Positions 1-6,782 of a stretch of 13,201 nt of DNA are shown here, piece after piece. Source of the DNA: JALZAA01 sp036005605 (GTDB lineage: Bacteria; Actinomycetota; Acidimicrobiia; IMCC26256; JACDBD01); the NCBI GenBank assembly GCA_036005605.1, contig DASYQJ010000169.1:1-13201 (forward strand), written 5' to 3'. Under the pieces are notes generated by a model that was not told the DNA's origin, did no database searches, and worked only from the letters and a program-made list of their open reading frames with translations. Both the position numbers and the translations under genes were made by a program. Numbering within the stretch: the stretch's first letter is position 1; each line of letters begins with the position of its first letter.

Positions 1-120
1 GAGGAAGGCGGCTTCGGCGCGTCGGTCGCGGCGCCGGTCGTCGCACGGATCTTCGAGGGCATCAACGGCGGCGCGAACGCCCCCGCCGTGCAGGTGCGAC
101 CGGCCGACATCCAGGACTGA
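1..120 (+). CDS. mrdA: Penicillin-binding protein 2 (elongation transpeptidase), C-terminal fragment
   Basis: Only the last 39 codons are in the window; the gene begins upstream and ends with TGA at 118-120. The fragment opens with EEGGFGASVAAPVVARIFEG, the usual end of class B penicillin-binding transpeptidase domains (a Gly-rich strand, then an Ala-Ala-Pro helix leading to the C-terminus). The catalytic Ser, SxN and KTG motifs lie outside the window. In this family the enzyme cross-links peptidoglycan peptides on the outer face of the membrane and works with RodA in the elongation complex. It lies seven bases before rodA, the classical mrdA-rodA order, which is the main reason for preferring PBP2 over another class B PBP such as FtsI. 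Confidence 0.82.
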   Translation, partial: EEGGFGASVAAPVVARIFEGINGGANAPAVQVRPADIQD

Positions 121-127
121 TGCGCCG

Positions 128-1315
128 ATGACGCCACTCCCACAGACGCGCCCGAGCTGGTCCCGACGCGCGTCGACCGCCGATCAGCCCGTCGGCACGC
201 AACGGGGGCCTTTCGCCACGTCGATCCTGCACGGCCTCGACCCGTTGCTCATCGGCGCGACGCTCGCAATCGCGGCCCTCGGCTTGCTGATGATCTACTC
301 GTCGACACGCGAGCGCTTGCGGCTCGAGGGGGTCGACGAGCTCTATTTCGTGAACCGCCAGGGGGCCGCGATCCTCCTCGGCCTGGTCGTGATGGGTTTG
401 CTGCTCGCCGTCGACTACCGGCGGCTGCGCGACTACTCGGTGTTCGCGTACGTCGCCACGGTGGTGGGGCTGCTCGCCGTGCTGTCCCCGCTCGGCTCGA
501 ACGCCCGCGGCTCGCAGGCGTGGTTCCAGCTCCCGGGAGGGTTCCAGCTCCAGCCGTCGGAGTTGGCGAAGTTCGGGATCATCGTGGCGGTCGCCGGGTA
601 CGCCAACGAGCATCGGGGCGAGATGAACCCGTGGCGTTTGACGGTGACCATCGGTCTGGCCGCGGTCCCGATCGGTCTCGTCATGATCCAGCCCGACTTC
701 GGTACGGCAATGGTGCTCAGCCTCATCGTGATCACCATGCTCGCGGTGGCGGGCGCGAGTCTCCGGCACCTACTCGTGCTCGCTCTGCTCGCAGTGACGC
801 TGGTCGTCGCGGTCGTCAACGTAGGTCTGTTGAAGAAGTACCAGGTCGACCGGCTCACGAGCTTCGTGAGCCAGGGCCAGGACTCGCGGAACACGACGTA
901 CAACACGGATCAGTCGAAGAACGCGATCGGCAACGGGGGAGTCACCGGACGCGGGTTCGGGAACGGCTCCCAGACGGCCGGCGGGTTCGTCCCCGAGCAG
1001 CACACGGACTTCATCTTCACCGCCGTGGGCGAGGAGTTCGGTTTCCTCGGGGCGGCGGGGCTGCTCGCGCTGTTCGCCATCGTCGTCTGGCGGACGTGGC
1101 GAGCCGCCCTGTTCGCCCGTGACTTCTTCGGCACGCTCGTGTGCGTCGGAGTGGTGGCGCTGTTCGCATTCCAGATCTTCGTGAACATGGGCATGACGAT
1201 GGGGATCATGCCCGTCACCGGCATCCCGCTGCCGTTCATGAGCTACGGCGGCTCGAGCACGATCACCGGCTTCGCCTGCGTCGCCCTCGTCGCCAACGTC
1301 TCCATGCGCCGTTAG
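128..1315 (+). CDS. rodA: RodA, SEDS-family peptidoglycan glycosyltransferase
   Basis: A 395-residue polytopic membrane protein of the SEDS family, which polymerises lipid II into glycan strands during lateral wall growth together with PBP2. About 33 hydrophilic residues precede the first membrane segment; around ten hydrophobic segments follow. Family signatures are clear: QPSELAK (142-148), QPDFGTAM (188-195), PEQHTDFIF (289-297) with Asp294 matching the essential acidic residue of RodA proteins, and the C-terminal block NMGMTMGIMPVTGIPLPF (353-370) followed by MSYGGSS. The HTDFIF and GIPLPFMSYGGSS forms fit RodA or FtsW; the adjacent PBP2 end favours RodA. The ATG at 128 follows an AGGA (113-116), a rather distant ribosome site. 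An earlier ATG at 120 stops after three codons. Probably co-transcribed with the upstream transpeptidase gene. Confidence 0.95.
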   Translation: MTPLPQTRPSWSRRASTADQPVGTQRGPFATSILHGLDPLLIGATLAIAALGLLMIYSSTRERLRLEGVDELYFVNRQGAAILLGLVVMGLLLAVDYRRLRDYSVFAYVATVVGLLAVLSPLGSNARGSQAWFQLPGGFQLQPSELAKFGIIVAVAGYANEHRGEMNPWRLTVTIGLAAVPIGLVMIQPDFGTAMVLSLIVITMLAVAGASLRHLLVLALLAVTLVVAVVNVGLLKKYQVDRLTSFVSQGQDSRNTTYNTDQSKNAIGNGGVTGRGFGNGSQTAGGFVPEQHTDFIFTAVGEEFGFLGAAGLLALFAIVVWRTWRAALFARDFFGTLVCVGVVALFAFQIFVNMGMTMGIMPVTGIPLPFMSYGGSSTITGFACVALVANVSMRR

Positions 1316-1351
1316 GGAAAAGCGCCCAAAACTGTTCTCGGGCCCATCCGG

Positions 1352-1367
1352 TACACTGAGAGTCCAG
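1352..1367 (+). promoter_or_regulatory. Putative leaderless-type promoter before the radical SAM operon
   Basis: The 52-bp gap after rodA has a -10-like TACACT at 1352-1357. The next gene's ATG is at 1368, ten bases after the hexamer, so transcription would begin at or within a few bases of the start codon. No Shine-Dalgarno sequence precedes that ATG. No good -35 element is visible at 16-18 bp spacing. The same hexamer with a similar distance to an ATG recurs at 9464-9469. This is pattern-based inference. Confidence 0.45.
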
Positions 1368-3323
1368 ATGTCCAGCCTGTGGCCGCGGATCGAGCCGCTC
1401 CTGGCCAGGGTCGAGAAACCAGCTCGGTACATCGGAATGGAACGAGGGGCAGCGGCGCCGGCCCACCGGCCCGGCGACGCGTCCTGGCTCCTCGTGTACC
1501 CCGATACGTACGAGGTGGGGCTCCCCAACCAGGGCCTGCAGATCCTCTACGAGATCCTGAACGAACGCGACGACGCCGCCGCCGAGCGGACGTACGCGCC
1601 GTGGATCGACCTGGAAGCAGAGCTGCGCCGCCACGCCGTGCCGCTGTTCTCGGTCGAGACCCACCGCCCGGCCGGAGACTTCGACGTCATCGCCTTCAAC
1701 CTCTCCGCCGAGCTCGTGTACACGAACGTCCTGAACTGCCTCGACCTCGCCGGCGTGCCGGTACGGAGTGAGCGCCGAGCACCGGACGCGCCGCTCGTCG
1801 TCGCCGGCGGGCACTGCGCGTACAACCCCGAGCCCATGGCGGACTTCGTCGACGCCTTCGTCATCGGCGACGGCGAGGAGGCAGTCGGCGAGATGACCGA
1901 CGTGATCGGAGCGTGGAAGCGCGCCGGTCGCACGACCCGCGAGGGCGTCCTGCGCGAGCTCGCCACGATCCCGGGTGTGTACGTGCCCGCCATGTACGAC
2001 GTCGACTACGACGGGCCGTTCATCCGGGAGGTGCGCCCGCGCTTCGCCGAGGTGCCCGCCCAGGTCGACAAGCGCACCGTGGCCGACCTCGCCGAGTGGC
2101 CGTACCCGAAGCAGCAGCTCGTGCCGCTGGTGGAGGTCGTCCACGACCGCCTCAACGTCGAGATCTTCCGGGGCTGCACGCGGGGTTGCCGGTTCTGCCA
2201 GGCCGGCATGATCACCCGCCCCGTCCGGGAGCGTCCCGAGGAGCAGGTGCGCACGATGGTGCAGGACGGTCTGCGGCGCACTGGCTACGACGAGGTCGCG
2301 TTGACGTCACTGTCGAGCGCGGACTTCTCGGGTGTCGACGGGCTCGTCGCCGACCTCGTGAACGAGCAGGAAGGCTCGGGCTGCGTGAGCCTGTCGTTGC
2401 CGTCGCTGCGCGTCGACGCCTTCACCGTGGGCATCGCCAGCGAGATCCAGAAGGTCCGCCGCACCGGGCTCACGTTCGCGCCGGAAGGCGGGACGTGGCG
2501 GGTCCGGCAGGTCCTCAACAAGCTCATCACCGAGGACGACCTGTACGCCGCGGTCGACGGCGCGTACTCGCAGGGTTGGCGACGCGTGAAGCTGTACTTC
2601 CTCGCCGGTGTGCCGACCGAGATGGACGAAGACACGCGCGGGATCGCCGAGCTGGCGCGAAACGTCGTCGCGATCGGTCGCAAGTACACGAAGCAGGCCA
2701 GTTGCACGGCGTCGGTCGGCGGTTTCGTGCCCAAGCCGCACACGCCGTTCCAGTGGTTCGGCCAGAACAGCGTCGACGAGCTGGAGCGGAAGATCGGGCT
2801 GCTGCGCGGCGCAGTCCGCAAGTCCGGCGTGCAGCTCCGCTGGCACGACCCGGCGGCGACGTTCGTCGAAGGAATCGCCAGCCGAGGCGACCGGCGCGTC
2901 GGTCGCGTCATCGAACGCGTCTGGCGGGAAGGCGGGACGTTCCAGGAGTGGAGCGAGCGCTTCGAGCTCGGCCGCTGGCTCGATGCGATGGCAGCCGAGG
3001 GTCTCGACGCCGACTGGTACGTGACCCGCCATCGCACTGCCGACGAGGTCCTGCCCTGGGACCACATCTCGGCCGGGTTGCATCGGGACTTCCTCTGGCA
3101 GGACTGGCAGGCCGCGCTGCACGAGCACGGCCTTCCCGACTGCCGCTGGACACCCTGTTACGACTGCGGCGTGTGCACCGATTACGCGCTCGAGCACGTC
3201 GTCGCCTCGCCGGTGGCGCCGGCGGGCGGGAGCCAGGGGACCGGCCAGGACCTCAGCCGCGGCGGCGACACGCCCGTGGAGTTCCTCGGCGTGCGGGAGA
3301 AGGCGAGCTCGAGTGCGCGGTGA
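1368..3323 (+). CDS. Uncharacterised radical SAM protein with B12-binding-like N-terminus (TIGR03960-type)
   Basis: A 651-residue protein. Residues about 35-190 resemble the B12-binding-like domain that precedes many radical SAM cores (LLVYPDTYEVGLPNQGLQIL at 41-60; VVAGGHCAYNPEPMADFVDA at 144-163), but no DxHxxG cobalamin ligand motif is visible. The radical SAM cluster motif is FRGCTRGCRFCQAG, with Cys270, Cys274 and Cys277 as the expected 4Fe-4S ligands. The rest of the core includes LTFAPEGGTWRVR (368-380) and VGGFVPKPHTPFQW (450-463). A second cysteine group near the end (Cys592, 597, 600, 603; CxxxxCxxCxxC) could hold another cluster or zinc. The last ~40 residues are low complexity. 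The family is MiaB/RimO-like in its core, and its substrate is unknown to me. It overlaps the next gene, its usual partner, by 11 bases, which implies coupled translation. No Shine-Dalgarno precedes the ATG. Confidence 0.9.
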   Translation: MSSLWPRIEPLLARVEKPARYIGMERGAAAPAHRPGDASWLLVYPDTYEVGLPNQGLQILYEILNERDDAAAERTYAPWIDLEAELRRHAVPLFSVETHRPAGDFDVIAFNLSAELVYTNVLNCLDLAGVPVRSERRAPDAPLVVAGGHCAYNPEPMADFVDAFVIGDGEEAVGEMTDVIGAWKRAGRTTREGVLRELATIPGVYVPAMYDVDYDGPFIREVRPRFAEVPAQVDKRTVADLAEWPYPKQQLVPLVEVVHDRLNVEIFRGCTRGCRFCQAGMITRPVRERPEEQVRTMVQDGLRRTGYDEVALTSLSSADFSGVDGLVADLVNEQEGSGCVSLSLPSLRVDAFTVGIASEIQKVRRTGLTFAPEGGTWRVRQVLNKLITEDDLYAAVDGAYSQGWRRVKLYFLAGVPTEMDEDTRGIAELARNVVAIGRKYTKQASCTASVGGFVPKPHTPFQWFGQNSVDELERKIGLLRGAVRKSGVQLRWHDPAATFVEGIASRGDRRVGRVIERVWREGGTFQEWSERFELGRWLDAMAAEGLDADWYVTRHRTADEVLPWDHISAGLHRDFLWQDWQAALHEHGLPDCRWTPCYDCGVCTDYALEHVVASPVAPAGGSQGTGQDLSRGGDTPVEFLGVREKASSSAR

Positions 3324-4047
3324 CGTGGGGTTCCCGGTGCGCGTCCGCTTCACCAAGCGAGGCAAGGTGCGCTTCATCTCCCACCGCGACGTGGCGCGGG
3401 CGTTCGAGCGTGCGTTCCGCATCGAGCAGCTCCCGCTCGCGTTCACGCAGGGCTTCGCGCCCCGACCCAAGGTGAGCTTCGGTCTCGCCCTGTCCGTGGG
3501 GCACGAGAGCGACGCCGAGTACCTCGACGTGCAGCTGGTCGACGAGGTGCCGCTCGACTCGCTGGCGCAGCGGATCTCGGACGCGTTGCCGGCCGGGATC
3601 GACGTGACCGGCACGGTCGCGCTGGCCGAGCGGGCGCCCGCACTGCAGGAATCGGTCACCGCTGTGGCGTACCGGGTCACCGTCACGGGCCCGGACGACG
3701 AGCCTGTCGGCGTCGACCAGCTGGGGGCCGCGGTCGGCCGGGCCCTTGCCCAGCCGGCGCTTCCCGTCACCAGGACCCGGAAGGGTCACGAGGTCACCGA
3801 GGACCTCCGGTCTATCGTGCGCACCATGGCCGTCACGGACGCCGACGAACTCGGGCCCGTCCTCGACCTCGAACTGTCCACCCAACCGCGTGGTACCCGG
3901 CCTGCCGAGGTGCTCGCCGCTGTCGACGGCGATCTCGTCGACCGCCGGGTACTGCGCACGAAGCAATTGATCGAGCGCGGCGGCGCGCGGCTGGAGCCGC
4001 TCGAAGCCGACGCGCGCTCGCGCGTGCCGGAGGCACGCGCGTCATGA
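3313..4047 (+). CDS. Radical-SAM-linked protein (TIGR03936 / DUF2344-type)
   Basis: A 244-residue protein of the family found beside, or fused to, the TIGR03960-type radical SAM protein; its biochemical role is unknown. The N-terminal signature is clear: RVRFTKRGKVRFISHRDV (10-27), then QGFAPRPKVSFGLALSVG (46-63). The C-terminal part (about 120-244) is less conserved in appearance and ends in a charged Arg-rich tail. The GTG at 3313 was chosen because GGAGAAGG (3296-3303) lies nine bases before it, inside the preceding gene. In-frame GTG codons at 3325 and 3337 are alternatives, the last placing the start right at the conserved VRVRF segment. The 11-base overlap with the upstream gene suggests fixed stoichiometry and a joint complex. 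Only 12 bases separate it from the RNase gene downstream. Confidence 0.87.
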   Translation: MRGDVGFPVRVRFTKRGKVRFISHRDVARAFERAFRIEQLPLAFTQGFAPRPKVSFGLALSVGHESDAEYLDVQLVDEVPLDSLAQRISDALPAGIDVTGTVALAERAPALQESVTAVAYRVTVTGPDDEPVGVDQLGAAVGRALAQPALPVTRTRKGHEVTEDLRSIVRTMAVTDADELGPVLDLELSTQPRGTRPAEVLAAVDGDLVDRRVLRTKQLIERGGARLEPLEADARSRVPEARAS

Positions 4048-4059
4048 GAGAAGGATTGC

Positions 4060-5955
4060 ATGTCCGACGACACACCCACGGAGGCCCGCCCGGCCTCCGG
4101 CGAACACGACACGAACACTGCGCCGGCCGAAGCAGCCGGCAACACGTCTGAATCGACGAAGCAAACAAGCGGTGACGGCCGCGGTAGCGCGGCCGGAGCG
4201 GCGCCCAGACGTCGCCGCCGGCGCGGGTCCCGCGGCGGCCGCAACCGGCGCAAGCCGAAGGCCGCAACCGCGCCCGACGGCGCCGCGGCCAAGGACCCCG
4301 CCGAGGCGGGGGAGGACCACACCGACGCCGCCGCCGACCGGGGTCTGACGACCGAGGACGTCGCCGCCGACGCACGCGTCGAGGCCGGCCTCGCCGAAGC
4401 AGAACCCGGAGCGGTGACCGCCGCCGAGGCGCCGTCGTCCGCGAAGCCGAAGATCGGCGACAGCCGACCCGCACCGCCGAGCGGCGACGGTACGCCGACG
4501 CGGAAGCGTCGCCGTCGGCGCGGCGGACGCGGACGCGGGCGCGCGCGCGGTGGAGGCGCCGACGCGACGGCCGCCCCGGAAGCCGTGCGCGCCGACGTCG
4601 GCGCGGCCGGCGCCGCGGTCTCGCTCGACGAGCTCGACGACACTGCCCTCGAGCGGCGGCGCGGCCGGACCCGCAAGGGTCGTCCGGCCGGGCGCTACAT
4701 GATGGCCGTGCACGTGCGGGACGACCGCACCACGCACATCGGCGTGCTCGAGGGGCGCAGCCTCGTCGAGCACTACGTCGGCTCGCTCGAGCCCGACGAC
4801 ACCGCCATCGACGGCAACATCTACCTGGGCAGGGTGCAGAACGTCCTGCCGGGCATGGAAGCGGCGTTCATCGACATCGGCACGCCGAAGAACGGTGTGT
4901 TGTACCGCGGCGACGTCGCCTTCGACCCGAATGACGTCGAGGAGAGCCACCCCCGGATCGAGCGTCTGCTGAAGAACGGCCAGTCGGTGCTCGTGCAGGT
5001 CACGAAGAACCCGATCGGGGCGAAGGGCGCCCGGCTCACCCAGGAGGTGAGCTTGGCGGGCCGCTTCGTCGTCATGGTGCCCGGCCAGCCCGAGACGTAC
5101 GGGATCTCGAAGCGACTTCCCGACGACGAGCGCAAGCGCCTCCGGCGCGTGCTCGAAGGCCTGCGCCCACCGGACGCGGGCTTGATCGTACGGACGGCGG
5201 CCGAGGGCGCGACGGACGTCGAGCTCCGCCGGGACGTAGAGCGGCTGCGCGCCCAATGGGAGCACGTCTCCAAGGTCGCGGCGCGTGCCAAGGCGCCGGC
5301 GACCGTCTACCAGGAGCCGACACTGGTCGTACGCGTGATCAGGGAGGAGTTCACGAAGGAGTACCGCGGTGTCGTCATCGACGACCGCGACCTGTACGAG
5401 GAGGTGCGCAGCTACGTCGAGGCGATCGCGCCCGAGCTGGCCGAACGGGTCGAGTACTACGACCCGGAGGTAGAAGGCCTCCCGCTGTACGAGCGTTTCC
5501 ACGTGCAGGAGCAGCTGCTCAAGGCGCTCGACCGCAAGGTGTGGCTGCCCTCGGGCGGCTCGCTGATCGTCGAGAGCACCGAGGCGCTGACCGTGATCGA
5601 CGTGAACACGGGGAAGAACGTCGGCCGTACGAACCTCGAGGAGACGGTCTATCGCAACAACCTCGAGGCGGCGGAAGAGGTCGCGCGCCAGCTTCGACTC
5701 CGGGACATCGGCGGGATCATCGTGATCGACTTCATCGACATGGAGATCCGCAAGAACCGCGAGGACGTCATCCGGGCCTTCCGCGACGCGCTCGCCCGCG
5801 ACAAGACGCGGACCCAGGTGTTCGACATCTCAGAGCTCGGGCTCGTCGAGATGACCCGGAAGCGCATCTCCGAGGGGCTGGTCGAGACGTTCAGCCAGAC
5901 GTGTCCGACGTGCCAGGGCCGCGGGTTCCTCGTGGACGAGTCCCTGCTGCAGTGA
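4060..5955 (+). CDS. rne: Ribonuclease E/G family endoribonuclease with N-terminal disordered extension
   Basis: A 631-residue member of the Rne/Rng family, which makes 5'-monophosphate-sensitive cuts in mRNA and in rRNA and tRNA precursors. Residues 1-210 are low-complexity Ala/Asp/Glu with two basic boxes, RRRRRRGSRGGRNRRK (50-65) and RKRRRRRGGRGRGRARGGG (148-166). The catalytic part begins near MMAVHVRDD (214) with the S1-like segment (GNIYLGRVQNVLPGMEAAFI, 252-271). DNase-I-like metal ligands match E. coli Asp303 and Asp346: Asp514 in VIDVNTG and Asp557 in IVIDFID. The zinc-link pair is CPTC (Cys615, Cys618). The protein stops 13 residues later, so it lacks the long C-terminal scaffold of E. 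coli RNase E. A GAGAAGGA (4048-4055) supports the ATG. Expected in the cytoplasm as fourth-from-promoter partner of the L21/L27 block. Rne versus Rng naming is a matter of taste here. Confidence 0.93.
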   Translation: MSDDTPTEARPASGEHDTNTAPAEAAGNTSESTKQTSGDGRGSAAGAAPRRRRRRGSRGGRNRRKPKAATAPDGAAAKDPAEAGEDHTDAAADRGLTTEDVAADARVEAGLAEAEPGAVTAAEAPSSAKPKIGDSRPAPPSGDGTPTRKRRRRRGGRGRGRARGGGADATAAPEAVRADVGAAGAAVSLDELDDTALERRRGRTRKGRPAGRYMMAVHVRDDRTTHIGVLEGRSLVEHYVGSLEPDDTAIDGNIYLGRVQNVLPGMEAAFIDIGTPKNGVLYRGDVAFDPNDVEESHPRIERLLKNGQSVLVQVTKNPIGAKGARLTQEVSLAGRFVVMVPGQPETYGISKRLPDDERKRLRRVLEGLRPPDAGLIVRTAAEGATDVELRRDVERLRAQWEHVSKVAARAKAPATVYQEPTLVVRVIREEFTKEYRGVVIDDRDLYEEVRSYVEAIAPELAERVEYYDPEVEGLPLYERFHVQEQLLKALDRKVWLPSGGSLIVESTEALTVIDVNTGKNVGRTNLEETVYRNNLEAAEEVARQLRLRDIGGIIVIDFIDMEIRKNREDVIRAFRDALARDKTRTQVFDISELGLVEMTRKRISEGLVETFSQTCPTCQGRGFLVDESLLQ

Positions 5956-5964
5956 GCGGTCGGA

Positions 5965-6022
5965 TAGGCTGAGCCGGTTCCGGGGTCTCTCCCACGACCC
6001 TGACGCGCTTGAGGGCGAGCAG
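5965..6022 (+). promoter_or_regulatory. Putative rplU promoter and short 5' leader
   Basis: The 67-bp gap after the RNase gene contains a -10-like TAGGCT at 5965-5970, about 52 bases before the rplU ATG, so a leader of roughly 45 bases is possible. That leader can form a small hairpin, GGGTC (5983-5987) with GACCC (5996-6000), eight-base loop. A GAGG at 6011-6014 serves as a modest ribosome-binding site. L21 operons in other bacteria can be autoregulated through leader RNA, but no known leader structure is recognisable here. No convincing -35 was seen. Confidence 0.35.
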
Positions 6023-6445
6023 ATGTACGCAGTGATCAAGAGCGGTGGCAAGCAGTACCGCGTCGAGGAAGGCGAGCAGCTCACCGTCGAGCTGCTCGGC
6101 GCCGCCGGCGAGGTCGAGCTGTCGCCCGTGCTCGTGGTCGACGGCGATCGTGTGCTCGCCACCCCGAAGGAGCTCGAGGCGGCGCGGGTGAGCGCCCGGG
6201 TCGTCGACGAGGCCCGCGGGCCGAAGGTCACGGGCTTCACATACAAGCCCAAGACCAACAACCGGAAGCGCTGGGGTCACCGGCAGCGATACTCGCTGAT
6301 CGAGATCACGGGAATCACAGCCGGCGGCGCTCCGAGGAAGGCGCCGGCCGCGAAGAAGGCCCCGGCGAAGAAGGCCCCGACGGCGAAGAAAGCCCCGGCG
6401 ACGAAGAAGGCGCCCGCCAAGAAGCGGCCGCCCAAGAAGGCGTAG
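6023..6445 (+). CDS. rplU: 50S ribosomal protein L21 with Lys/Ala/Pro-rich C-terminal tail
   Basis: A 140-residue protein. Residues 1-99 are a complete L21: start MYAVIKSGGKQYRVEEGE, and the conserved loop and end GFTYKPKTNNRKRWGHRQRY (71-90) then SLIEITGI, which contacts 23S rRNA. Bacterial L21 normally ends at about 100-105 residues. Here a further ~38 residues follow, almost entirely Lys, Ala and Pro, arranged as repeats of KKAPA-type units and ending PAKKRPPKKA. This resembles histone H1-like tails and is probably disordered and RNA-binding. It is in frame, with no sign of a frameshift. rpmA follows after a 10-base gap, so the two are co-transcribed. No prp/ysxB-like protease gene sits between them, unlike in Firmicutes. 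Confidence 0.97.
   Translation: MYAVIKSGGKQYRVEEGEQLTVELLGAAGEVELSPVLVVDGDRVLATPKELEAARVSARVVDEARGPKVTGFTYKPKTNNRKRWGHRQRYSLIEITGITAGGAPRKAPAAKKAPAKKAPTAKKAPATKKAPAKKRPPKKA
6338..6442 (+). repeat. Degenerate tandem repeats encoding the L21 tail
   Basis: From codon 106 of rplU to its end, imperfect 12-18-bp units built on GCGAAGAAGGCCCCG recur about five times (for example around 6349, 6364, 6382, 6400). They encode K-K-A-P with one to three intervening Ala or Thr residues. Unit spacing varies by whole codons, so copy-number change would keep the frame. The repeats sit at the very end of the gene, after the complete L21 fold. Confidence 0.75.
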
Positions 6446-6455
6446 GTTTGCTGAC

Positions 6456-6701
6456 ATGTCGAAGAAGAAGGGCGCGGCCTCCTCGAGGAACGGGCGCGAT
6501 TCGGCGTCGCAGCGACTGGGCGTGAAGGTCACGACCGGGACGAACGTGCGCGCCGGCACGATCATCGTGCGCCAGCGCGGCACCAGGTTCCACCCCGGCG
6601 ACAACGTCCGCCGCGGTGGTGACGACACCCTGTTCGCCACCGTCGACGGCGTCGTCCGGTTCGGCCACCGCGGAGGCCGCAAGCTCGTCGACGTGGTTTA
6701 G
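6456..6701 (+). CDS. rpmA: 50S ribosomal protein L27
   Basis: An 81-residue L27, normal length for the family. It begins MSKKKGAASSRNGRDSASQR, continues LGVKVTTGTNVRAGTIIVRQ, then RGTRFHPGDNVRRGGDDTLF and ends VVRFGHRGGRKLVDVV. The flexible N-terminal arm reaches toward the peptidyl-transferase centre in bacterial ribosomes. The start is directly at the mature-type sequence, with no extra cleavable segment of the Firmicutes kind, consistent with the lack of a Prp protease gene next to it. The only ribosome-site candidate is a weak AGG overlapping the rplU stop (6444-6446), so translation may be coupled to rplU. Confidence 0.97.
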   Translation: MSKKKGAASSRNGRDSASQRLGVKVTTGTNVRAGTIIVRQRGTRFHPGDNVRRGGDDTLFATVDGVVRFGHRGGRKLVDVV

Positions 6702-6724
6702 ATCGCCATCCTTCTGGCCGCGCC

Positions 6725-6745
6725 TACATACCTCTTCGGTATGTA
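6725..6745. repeat. Perfect 8-bp inverted repeat between rpmA and obg
   Basis: The arms TACATACC (6725-6732) and GGTATGTA (6738-6745) are perfect complements around a five-base TCTTC spacer. The element is AT-rich against a strongly GC-rich background. It lies 24 bases after the rpmA stop and about 26 bases before the proposed obg -10 hexamer. There is no T-run after it, so it is a poor intrinsic terminator. An operator for a dimeric regulator just upstream of the obg promoter fits better. Its function is inferred. Confidence 0.6.
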
Positions 6746-6770
6746 AACGACGCCAAAACGGGCTCATCCG

Positions 6771-6782
6771 TATCCTTACCTC
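6771..6782 (+). promoter_or_regulatory. Putative -10 element giving a leaderless obg mRNA
   Basis: TATCCT (6771-6776) ends six bases before the GTG at 6783, exactly the distance at which transcription usually begins, so the mRNA could start at the G of the GTG. No Shine-Dalgarno sequence precedes the GTG, which agrees with leaderless translation. No clear -35 hexamer is visible. Confidence 0.5.

Noticed and set aside
2307..3770. A 487-codon open frame on the minus strand opposite the radical SAM pair, and other long minus-strand frames
   Set aside because: These are antisense shadows of GC-rich coding sequence. Their translations are Arg/Ala/Pro-rich with no recognisable domains, and the + strand genes there are well supported.
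6725..6745. Intrinsic terminator for rplU-rpmA
   Set aside because: The stem is short and AT-rich and is followed by AAACGACG rather than a T-tract. An operator reading is preferred, though termination is not excluded.
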